This document shows, piece by piece, positions 56,207 to 64,000 of a DNA stretch of 64,000 nt. Location of the stretch: the NCBI GenBank assembly GCA_026120035.1, contig JALRME010000028.1:191255-255254 (forward strand), in the 5' to 3' direction. Source of the stretch: Coleophoma eucalyptorum. Lineage: Eukaryota > Ascomycota > Leotiomycetes > Helotiales > Dermateaceae. Under the pieces are notes generated by a model. The model ran no database searches. It had not been told where the DNA came from and saw only the letters and a program-made list of their open reading frames with translations. A program made the position numbers and the translations under genes. Positions within the stretch are counted from its first letter, which is position 1. Every line of letters begins with the position of its first letter.

Positions 56207-56461
56207 TCAGGTGAGAAGACGCTTAAAGAATTCAGATACTCTCTTGTAAGTCCCATAGCTTGCATAACTTCCATAGCTGGTCACAACAGCGGGAGTGGAA
56301 GAATTGGATCCTGCATTTTTGTAGTCCCCGTAGGAAGCATAGCCTCCAGCTGGTACAGGGTATGTCGTATATGTTCCATAGCTTACGCCACGTTTTTCAA
56401 TGGGGCCTGCAACAGCAGTGCCTGCCAAAGCAGCAACAAGAATAGTGACTGTGAGCTTCAT
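56207..56461 (-). CDS. Small secreted SYGxY-repeat peptide, candidate RiPP precursor
   Basis: Minus strand, ATG 56461, 84 residues in the unspliced reading. A signal peptide covers about residues 1-18 (MKLTVTILVAALAGTAVA), then GPIEKR (Kex2-type KR at 23-24) and a Tyr/Gly/Ser-rich body with four S-Y-G-x-Y motifs at 27-31, 43-47, 62-66 and 68-72. A second KR (73-74) follows the last motif and a third lies at 80-81. A donor-like GTATCTG after residue 74 suggests the true C-terminus may be altered by splicing. Similar small YG-rich secreted proteins occur in other ascomycetes without known function. With a UstYa-type oxidase gene 1.2 kb away in divergent orientation, a Kex2-released, Tyr-modified peptide is possible. 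A wall or surface protein is the main alternative. Confidence 0.65.
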   Translation of the reverse strand: MKLTVTILVAALAGTAVAGPIEKRGVSYGTYTTYPVPAGGYASYGDYKNAGSNSSTPAVVTSYGSYASYGTYKRVSEFFKRLLT

Positions 56462-57682
56462 AATTATGATGATTTAAGTCGAGTTGAGTGAGAGACTGAA
56501 GAAGAAGTCGAGCTGAGAATTCGGGTGAGTACCGAAGATCTTGATGCTAGGTGGGGCGGAAGCGCTGATTTGTCTGAGACTTAATTGTGACAAAAAATAT
56601 TCCTGCTCAACACTGGGAGCTTTCCTAATTTATAGAGCTCGGAAGGGCGATCTAATGATATTCAGCTCAGTGCTACAGTAAGGATAGAAAACTTCACCAA
56701 GAGATCTAAACGATAATAGCATGACAATTCTGAAGTCGATACTATTAGACTCAGGCCTCTATCAAGGTCACCTGTACCCTGACGATGAAGACTATACCAA
56801 TCTGATCAGTAGGGCTTGAAGTATCACCGAAAATAGGTCCTTCTTACATATACTGACTACAGGATCTTGAGAGTATGGCACGCAATATATGCGGCATCGT
56901 AGTCCGGCCAAAGCGCCTTGCCTCGCTCGACCAACCTTGATGGCTTCCAATCATGGTCATTTTGCCTCCGGCTTTTGGCTGGAGAGCACCTAATTGAGAA
57001 AATTCCAAGCCTAAGTGTTTCAAGATGAATGGTGGGAAAGTATATATCATGAGTTGAAGGCTCTCGCGCCAAGGCGAGTTGTCCGAAGATCTGCATAAAA
57101 TTGTGGCGTAACCTACCTAGCACGAGAAGTAGCTCGCTTCGACGCGAGCCACTCCTTCTAGGCCTGACATTTCTATGGAAGGCTGGGGAAATGGAAGCAT
57201 AGAGTGACTTCATCAGCTTAAGCTTAGTAACCAACTTGCTTTTCGTTCGTCAAGAAGTTCCAAGTTGGATTAATCAAGATGGTTGCATGTAAACTCAGTA
57301 TAGGACGATCGTTGCCTTCAACTGTCCGAGATCGAACTGGATTTGTCAATTCAAGCAACTCCCGCCACCGATAACATCAGCTGGGAAACCCCTCAGTTAT
57401 CTAAGTCCACGAGGATAGTCTCCTTACTCTTATGACGGCGAAGGGATGCTCGATCAACCAACCGCCATGAGAAATGCTCAGGTTTCAGGTTTGTGAGAAG
57501 CAAGGCTGGTAGTATCCCTTGTGAGCTCTCTTCTCTCTTCATATGCGTATGCCAAAAGCCATCTTCCAACCTGGGACTGTTCAGTTTCAGACGCCCCAAT
57601 GCTAGCAAGAAGGTGCTCTCGCAGAGTTAACAGATTCTCCCACAAAACAACAAGTTTGCAAATATCCAATACGAAAAAGAAG
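56462..57682. promoter_or_regulatory. Divergent region between the SYGxY peptide gene and the UstYa-like gene
   Basis: 1.2 kb with both promoters. Minus-strand ORFs at 56857-57234 and 57393-57669 read like fragments of one decayed protein (LLLTNLKPEHFSWRLVDRAS; LLVLGRLRHNFMQIFGQLAL), perhaps an F-box-like gene relic; stops and frame changes separate them. Confidence 0.4.
56628..56634 (-). promoter_or_regulatory. TATA box of the SYGxY peptide gene
   Basis: TATAAAT on the minus strand, about 167 nt upstream of ATG 56461. Confidence 0.4.
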
Positions 57683-58964
57683 ATGTTCGGACCAACCTCA
57701 CCTGTCTCCCCTCGAAATATCGAGTTTAGAGACGTTCATTACTACCGAGAAGATAGTATCAGCGATTTTCAAGACGTCCCAATCCAGGATCGTGAACGTT
57801 TGTTAGATGATGAAAAGGGTCCTGTAGCTCACGCACGATTGAACCGCCGTTCGTCAGCATGCATCCAACTGCTACTCCATATTTGCTTCACTTCATTTGC
57901 TTTCACAGTTGGTCTCGCGATAGGAGGACTGGGGTCTTCGGGGCCGAATTCCCATATTCTTTATTGTAAGAACTCGTTTCATACTTCTAGTTGCTGTCAC
58001 ACGATAAGACCACTTGAAGAAGCTTCAAAGACTATCCTATAGGCATGACTTTGCTAAGAAGGATAGTAACCAAGTCGTTACTCTTAGATTTGAAGCACCT
58101 CCTGGTTGATCATTAGAGAAATTTTACTGACCTGCTGTATAGCACCACTGAGGAACGACATCGATATAAAATATCACACGGTCACCTTCAACGGGTCTTT
58201 GATGCATGAGAACATCTACCGCCAAGATGCCAGTCCTGAAGTCGACGCTGCATGGGAAGCATTAGGTGTAAATTGTAAGGACTGCTCACTATCCAGAAGC
58301 ATGCTATCGCATACGCAATATCGCTAACAAAGTTACAGACAGAGCGGCAATAATCCCAAAGCATGTGGCAGCCAAGTCGGGATTATCACCCTCACATGTT
58401 CAGGTCTCCGATGACTTTGGAGGTGGCTACCCAGCTAATGTTGAAGGTCTTCATCACCTGCACTGCTTGGTAAGTTATTGTTGTGCGTTTTAGTTCTTTT
58501 TGGAGTTCCCAGTGACTAAAGTCGTGTAGAATCTTCTTCGCAAGGGCCTCTACTACAATTACGACTACTACCACGATCTCGGCGAAGGCGCATTTGAGAA
58601 CGAAGACTACATTCTTCGTTACCACGTCTGTAAGTGCTCCAACCCCATTCCTCAACCCAACCCCTCTCTTATCAACCCCCCACTTCGGTGAAATCGCCAG
58701 AACAATTGATTTAACACCAAAAAAGCACACTGTCTTGACACCCTGCGCCAACAACTCATGTGCACACCCGACATCGGTGTGCTGGGCCAAGTATGGTTTG
58801 ATCCGACCGAACCAACAGCATACCCAGACTTCGACACGAAGCACAAGTGCCGCAATTTCGACGACATCAGGAGCTGGGCCGAGAGGAATCAGGCACCTCT
58901 AAATCCACCGGAGGGGTATTTGAAGACGCCTGGCCCGGGAGATGTGCTCCCTGAGATGCCATGA
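57683..58964 (+). CDS. UstYa-family (DUF3328) oxidase
   Basis: Five exons, 57683-57965, 58143-58274, 58339-58469, 58530-58629 and 58726-58964, close in phase to 294 residues. A cytosolic N-terminus of about 58 residues is followed by one membrane segment (about 59-82, CIQLLLHICFTSFAFTVGLA) and an extracytosolic domain with NGS (N-glycosylation), YRQDASPEVDAAWEAL, and the two family signatures: HHLHC (177-181) and HVSHC (214-218). UstYa proteins are copper-type oxidases acting in the secretory path. They cyclise Tyr-containing cores in ustiloxin, phomopsin and asperipin synthesis, and also modify some non-ribosomal peptides. No NRPS, methyltransferase or second UstY gene lies in this window. 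The nearest candidate substrate is the Tyr-rich secreted peptide gene upstream. Intron 1 (177 nt) is long and could hide an extra mini-exon. Confidence 0.88.
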
Positions 58965-59537
58965 ATTTCATGAAGGGGATTGGTTTATTTACGAACACTG
59001 TCTTTTCTGTATCTAGCAGGTGGTTATTGTTGATATGATATACGGATATGAAGCATGGGATTAGACGGAGCATTTTGGAAATAAGAATGGAATGCTGTGC
59101 ACTCTTCGTCTTAGTCTCGTGCTCTTAGTTGTCACACAAGTCGGGATTGGATCTTAACTCCGACCGACTTACGCGACCAATGTCGGCCGATCCCCCTCAC
59201 TTTGACGACAGCAAGTTTGAGCCCTTCACTATGATATGGTTAGATGACTTGTATAAGAAGACTCTTGATGCATGCATTTTCCTTCATCCAGCATCCCCTT
59301 GTTCTAAGCTCAACCTGACAGTTTCGCGCGGAAAAGTTGATTGTGTACCGTCACGTGTCATACCCGACTACATCATAAGCAGAAGAAGTTAATATATCGA
59401 CACCAACCAAATTGAAGTCCCTCTGGGAGCTTTCAAGCCTTGCATATCTATTGATCAATTTATTCGTCCAAGTCCACAACATTCCCCGAAATTCATCAAC
59501 CCCCACCCTCATCAGAATCACACACCAACCACACAAC
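58965..59537. other. Intergenic, promoter of the PEBP gene
   Basis: No supported gene; the plus ORF 59129-59392 lacks conserved content. The right end is rich in CA and CC just before ATG 59538. Confidence 0.5.
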
Positions 59538-60203
59538 ATGGCCTTTTCAACCTTACTCCTGAAATACATAGAGTACGCACTCTCACTACTATTCCGTAAT
59601 GTCAAAGGTCATGACATCGGCCTCTTCACCAAGTCACTAGCGTTCACCAAAGATGCAAAACTCACCACACCAACCATCACCATCACATCGCCAGACTGTG
59701 GTCCCTCCCCAGCGAAGCTGAAGGTGGAATATACCCAGTTCTACACCCCACAAACCGCGGTCAAAATGCCATCACTCACCTGGGACCTGCCAGCCGACAT
59801 ACAGGAGAGTGTGAAGGAGTATATCTTGCTCTGCGAAGATCCCGATTCACCTTCGTTGTCCAAGACGCCAAGTTTGCACGGCCTGTGGTATGGCATTCCG
59901 GGGAGTGCGCGCGCTGTACGTCCTGAGGATTTCATGGTGAAGGAGGAGAAGGACGGGGGCGCCTGTAGCTTACAAGGCGGGTTTTGGCTTGGTAAGAACC
60001 AGCGAGGCACAGTGTATACGCCACCGAGACCATTGCTGGAGCATGGCCCGCATAGATATTTCTTTGAGCTGGTGGCGTTAAAAACACCCATTGAGCTGGG
60101 GAAGTTGAGTCCCCGTGCTACGAAGGCTGAGCTGGAGAAGGAGTGTGTGGGGAATATCCTTGCATGGGGAGTATGGGAGGGGTCTTTCGAGAATAAGTGG
60201 TAA
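59538..60203 (+). CDS. Phosphatidylethanolamine-binding protein (PEBP) family
   Basis: Single exon, 221 residues from ATG 59538 (MAFSTLLLKYIEYAL); the upstream in-frame codon at 59412 is TTG, not a start. PEBP hallmarks: the ligand-pocket motif CEDPDSPS (DPD.P), LHGLWYGIP in the place of the usual H-W stretch, and GPHRYFFELVAL (G.HRY.F). The C-terminus has the helix common to bacterial YbhB-like and fungal members (LSPRATKAELEKECVGNILAWG). Such proteins bind anionic ligands or phospholipid head groups and affect kinase or protease pathways; the fungal role is unclear. The N-terminal 20 residues are hydrophobic but lack a signal cleavage site. It converges with the ARG8 gene, 218 bp apart. Confidence 0.87.
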   Translation: MAFSTLLLKYIEYALSLLFRNVKGHDIGLFTKSLAFTKDAKLTTPTITITSPDCGPSPAKLKVEYTQFYTPQTAVKMPSLTWDLPADIQESVKEYILLCEDPDSPSLSKTPSLHGLWYGIPGSARAVRPEDFMVKEEKDGGACSLQGGFWLGKNQRGTVYTPPRPLLEHGPHRYFFELVALKTPIELGKLSPRATKAELEKECVGNILAWGVWEGSFENKW

Positions 60204-60421
60204 GTCTTAAATGGGATGGAGAAGGAGATCGGATAATAATTCTGCATTGAAAAAAAATGTATTGCTTTTGTTATTTTGAAATACCTTCCATCTAAACGCC
60301 CCAGAACGCTGAATGCTCTACATGTAAAATTGAAATTACCCAAATTTTATGGAGGAAAAGAAAGAGATGAAGATCGCTCAACTCAGTGAGTCAACCTCAT
60401 TGCGACTCAGTGCCCTTGCAG

Positions 60422-61976
60422 CTATTGTCCTCCTGGTGTTGTAACAACAGACATGGCGTCACTCAGAATATTGATACCCTCCTCAATCTCAGCCTCTGTG
60501 ATGTTAAGCGAGGGAACAAATCGAAGAGTGTTTGTGCCGGCAGTGATGATTAACAAACCCCTTTCGCGAGCAGCTGTAATGATTGGCGAAGGATCTTGGC
60601 TAAGCTGCAGTCCTAGTTGCAATCCCTTTCCACGGATCTCTGTAACGAGTTCTGGGAATTGGCTTCGCAATTGCTCAAAGTGCTTGCGGAAGATGGCTGA
60701 TTTGGCAATAACGCCCTGTTGGAGCTCAGGTGATGAAAGTCGAGACACAATGTTGTGAGCAAGTCTACATGCTAGAGGGTTTCCACCGAATGTGGTTCCG
60801 TGGTCACCCACAGCAATCTTCTCAGCAACGTTTGCATTGACAATAGTAGCACCAATGGGGAATCCGTTACCAAGAGCCTTGGCAGTAGAAATGATATCTG
60901 GGTGGGCTTCCTTTGGCAGGGAGGAATGAGCCCAGAAAGTTCCTGTTCGTCCAAGACCGCACTGGATCTCATCATAGATGAGGACAGCACCCACTTCCTT
61001 ACATCGAGCAGCGAGTGCCGTGAGGAACTCGTCGCTTGCGACGATGACTCCACCCTCTCCCTGAATTGGCTCCACAATCACACCGCAAGTGTTTTCTGTG
61101 ACTAAATCTTTAACAGCCGCGACATCGTTAAAGTTGCCATATCGGAATCCTGGTAGCATGGGGGAAAATGGCTTTTGATATTTTGGGTTGGGTGTTGCCG
61201 ACAAACTGCCCATTGTACGGCCGTGGAAGGAGCTATGGAACGAGACAATCTCGTGCTTAGCTCCTGATGGGTCCAAGACCTTTCCGGTCTTACGGGCGAA
61301 TTTCAGAGCAGCCTCGTTGGCTTCCGAACCAGAGTTGCAGACGAACACTGCTTGAGCATCGTGCATTGCACCAGACTCAACGGTCTTTTCGATGAGTAAC
61401 TTTGAAAGAGCTCCCGTCCATGGGTTGAAATAGAGGTTGGAGGTATGGATGAGAGTTTCAGCCTAGACCAGGTAAGCAATTAAATGTTTTGCACTGTAAT
61501 GAGTCACCTACTTGCTCCGCCATGATCTTGGCCAACTCAGGATCACAATGTCCCAAAGCATTGACAGCAATTCCAGCGGTAAAGTCCAAATATTTGCGAC
61601 CCTCAGCATCCCACAGGTAGCACCCTTGGCCCTTCACGAACATAGGTGGTGGTCGAGAATAAGTCTTGACCATGTATGGAGCTTCGGCATCGGTGATTGC
61701 TGTGGTTTTTGAGTCTGTCGAAGGATCTAAGTTTGGCAATTGGGCTTTCTATCAATTGACTAAGTCAGTGAAGGCCCATAAGCTTTTGGTGAAGCTGCGT
61801 ACCTCTGAATTACGCTGGGCAGTCTTGGGAGCCACAGCGGCAGCTTGTGACGCATATCTCTTCAGAATCGCATTGCTTGGGTTCAAAATAACAACCGCTT
61901 GCTTTGCAGAGGAAGGAATCGAAGAGACTGAGCGCAAGGCAGATCGCCCAAGGACAGGTAGCTTAGGAGTAAACAT
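60422..61976 (-). CDS. ARG8: Acetylornithine aminotransferase, mitochondrial
   Basis: Three minus-strand exons, 61976-61803, 61748-61512 and 61462-60422, give 483 residues. The N-terminus (about 1-45) is basic, Ser/Ala-rich and amphipathic, as for a mitochondrial presequence. The rest is a class-III PLP aminotransferase: YLWDAEGRKYLDFTAGIAVNALGH, FVCNSGSEANEAALKFAR, the FHGRTMGSLSATPN block, VEPIQGEGGV, LIYDEIQCGLGRTG (Asp for the PLP ring nitrogen), STAKALGNGFPIGA (PLP Lys) and HGTTFGGNPLACR. Wording such as ALGH and FHGRT.G.LSAT with KYQKPF fits the acetylornithine enzyme rather than ornithine aminotransferase. It makes N-acetylornithine from N-acetylglutamate semialdehyde in arginine synthesis. 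The reading AEQ/AETLIHTSNLYFN across intron 2 supports the splice. Confidence 0.93.
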
Positions 61977-63824
61977 GGCGATTGTGGTAGTAAGGAAAGA
62001 AGGAGAAAGGGTGAATCATAGGAAGCCTCAAAGTCGAGGTCGGCAAGCGGGACTTTTTTGTCTTATCGATCCCTCCGATGGCGGGCAATGAAATCTGGTA
62101 CAAGCGCGCATGACGCCCTGCAGCAGACAGTGCAGGGCAGGGGAAGAAATTTGTGCTGCGCGAGGCTGAGAAGAGCTGATACTACCCTTGTTTTCTCTTT
62201 ACATGCATTGTTTTTCACCGTGGCAAGGGCTCTGGATTATGACAACTGAATCAATCTTTGGCATGAATCAAAAATTTGCAAAAAGAACAACGGCCTACAT
62301 GTGTCCTCCTTATTCACTCTCCGGTAGTCGCCCGCCGTCCAGGATCCTTGGGAACCGAAGACTTAGGCGGTCTCTGGATTGATTGCCTTAGGCACCTTCC
62401 CCAGACTCTTGCCAGTTCTGATGGACAGGCAGTGACATTGACAGCTCCAACATGTTCGCTCAGGCAATTTCTCGCTTTTTGGAACTGAGAACAAGTCCGG
62501 CAACGTGGGAATATAGTTCATCTTACTCCACATTTTAGGCCTATACATATTCAGCTTTCCCACAATGTGAACGTCTACTCCACTGCTCTTGTAGCGTATC
62601 TGGCTGTTACTCCAATCGTTCTTTGCGTGACAAGCGAGTAGGAGAGAACCTTCTGTTTTGTCTTTGCTATCAACTTGGTAGTGCGACTCTTTTCTGTTTT
62701 GCGTGAACAACATATATATTTGTTTAGGTCTTTTTATAGTGGTCGTCCCTACGTGCTCTGCTGCTTACTTATGGAACTGAAATCTTCCCTGATAATATTA
62801 AGATAGTATGGCAGATAATTATTGGGCTCTGGAGTTTTCATGTTACCTTCTACAATTCGTCGCGTGAAAGGGGCGTTTGCGCCTGTGGCCATTAATGCTA
62901 GTGAAGGTGACGACCTAAAGTAATGGCGGTAGTAGTGATAAAATAGACACCGTCAGGTTTGCTCCAGAGCCGTATGCCTTTCTGCAATTAAATCCCTGCA
63001 GAAAGAGGCATAAGGAGCTTACTAGTATTTGTAGAATGATAAACGAAAAACGGAGATGACAGAAGATTAACTGCAATGGCCAGTCTCGGCCAGAGGCTGA
63101 AAGGTCTATCTAGACAGTGGCAAGAATTTAACACTAACAGAACAAGTGACCACAAGATCTTTCCTTAAGTGATTAACAACTAACTAACATCCTTCTGGCA
63201 AAACCTCAAGCTTAAACACAAGAGCGCTCTTGCCGTGAAAGATCAGTCCTGCACTTAGGCTCTTTGCACATCCTAGAAATATCTCCGGCTAGTGGTTGGG
63301 ATGACTCTTTAATTTTCAGTCTCTCGGAATTTTGCAGCTTAGACGAATTATCACTGTGGGTTAGTTTGGACTAGAATAGCTTGTCTCTACTTTCATTGTC
63401 CCAGCCTTCAAACTCCAACTATTCCCAGAAAAGTTGACACATCTACCTAGAACTTGCATTTGATAGGGCGAGGAGCCACCCGTTTGACCACTTAGATATT
63501 ATAGTCATGTTGTGGCTATTCTAGTCTAGAAACATATAGATAGAGATTTGAATGTAACGAAAACGTGAAAAGGTTTGTTACAAGACGGATACTAAATGTG
63601 ATATTTGTAGTTAATGGGAATGCAGTCGAGCCACGCTAAAACTTCGGCAAGTCGTCATACCGCGGTCGGTCGCTATCCTGGAGCTCTAAACATCAACGCT
63701 TGATGCGCGCATGGAACTACAACACTAGATGAGCATGAAGGCCCCCTTAGGAACAGTTCTTCCGCTCTAATGAGCATTTCCGCACCGATTTGTTTGAACT
63801 GAGTGGAATCTGGGCTCTGCCGCC
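61977..63824. other. Divergent intergenic region between ARG8 and VPS39
   Basis: 1.85 kb with no supported gene. A TGACTC-type general amino-acid control (Gcn4/CPC1) site could be expected for ARG8; GATGACTCTTT is present at about 63299, far from the ARG8 start, so its relevance is doubtful. Short ORFs (for example minus 62363-62713) lack motifs. Confidence 0.5.
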
Positions 63825-64000
63825 ATGCTGTCCGCCTTCACGGCCCGCCCCATCGTGGAGCTTAAGGCTCGTGACAAGTCAAAGATCGAGTCTATATTGT
63901 CTTATGGTATGGACGCGCATGGGATTTGCAACTCCAGCTAACGCAGCCAGGGGATCGACTGTTAGTTGGTTTGAATACAGGGAGCCTGCGTATATACCGA
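63825..64000 (+). CDS. VPS39: VPS39/VAM6 HOPS-complex subunit (3' end outside window)
   Basis: Exon 1 63825-63906 and exon 2 from 63951 to the window edge, joined over a 44-nt intron (GTATGG...GCTAACGCAGCCAG, phase 1). The reading is MLSAFTARPIVELKARDKSK, then IESILSYGDRLLVGLNTG and SLRIYR, which is the start of the citron-homology (CNH) domain of fungal Vps39/Vam6. That protein tethers vacuoles and late endosomes through the Rab7/Ypt7 GTPase as part of the HOPS complex. Only 44 complete codons are visible. The splice is well supported because it restores the blade motif YGDRLLVGLNTG. Confidence 0.8.

Noticed and set aside
57521..57682. N-terminal extension of the UstYa-like gene
   Set aside because: The upstream in-frame start is not ATG; ATG 57683 is directly followed by a typical UstYa N-terminus.

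Overview
The window reads as nuclear DNA of a filamentous ascomycete, most likely a Leotiomycete; the class is inferred from gene content, not measured. Support: short introns (about 40-100 nt, GT...CTAAC...AG) interrupt most genes, and the genes are typical of fungi (Rxt3, dynactin p150, Zn2Cys6 regulators, PtaB, Dal5-type permease, UstYa-type oxidase, NLR). Exon joins below were worked out by hand from splice signals, reading phase and protein continuity; none has transcript support. No rRNA, tRNA, CRISPR array or intact transposon was recognised.

Left part (1-19.4 kb): 3' part of the histone deacetylase subunit gene RXT3, an F-box-like gene, the dynactin p150 gene, an unrecognised gene with an in-frame TGA or cryptic intron, a secreted GPI-type acid phosphatase next to a secreted HNH nuclease (a possible phosphate-scavenging pair), then a Zn2Cys6 regulator. 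The regulator converges on a XanA-like Fe(II)/2-oxoglutarate dioxygenase, which is divergent from a second related dioxygenase (19.6-22.5 kb).

Middle (22.5-45.1 kb): gelsolin-repeat protein, a DUF6536-type membrane protein divergent from a second Zn2Cys6 regulator, an Ost-alpha/TMEM184 membrane protein, the polyglutamine-rich LIM-binding regulator PtaB, a coiled-coil protein, an orphan ORF, a six-cysteine secreted protein and a Dal5-type permease with a GC-AG intron.

Right part (45.9-59 kb) is accessory in character: a small secreted protein sharing a cysteine module with the next gene, a GH25 lysozyme; an NLR-like protein ending 60 bp from the lysozyme, with two membrane segments, an alpha/beta-hydrolase whose nucleophile position is Cys, NB-ARC and almost no TPRs; about 2.8 kb of gene-poor DNA; an orphan two-WW protein; and a secreted peptide with four SYGxY motifs divergent from a UstYa/DUF3328 oxidase. 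The last pair is the best candidate for an undescribed system: a possible minimal ribosomal-peptide (dikaritin-like) locus.

Right edge: a PEBP protein, mitochondrial acetylornithine aminotransferase (ARG8) and the first exons of VPS39/VAM6, all housekeeping-type genes that close the accessory region.
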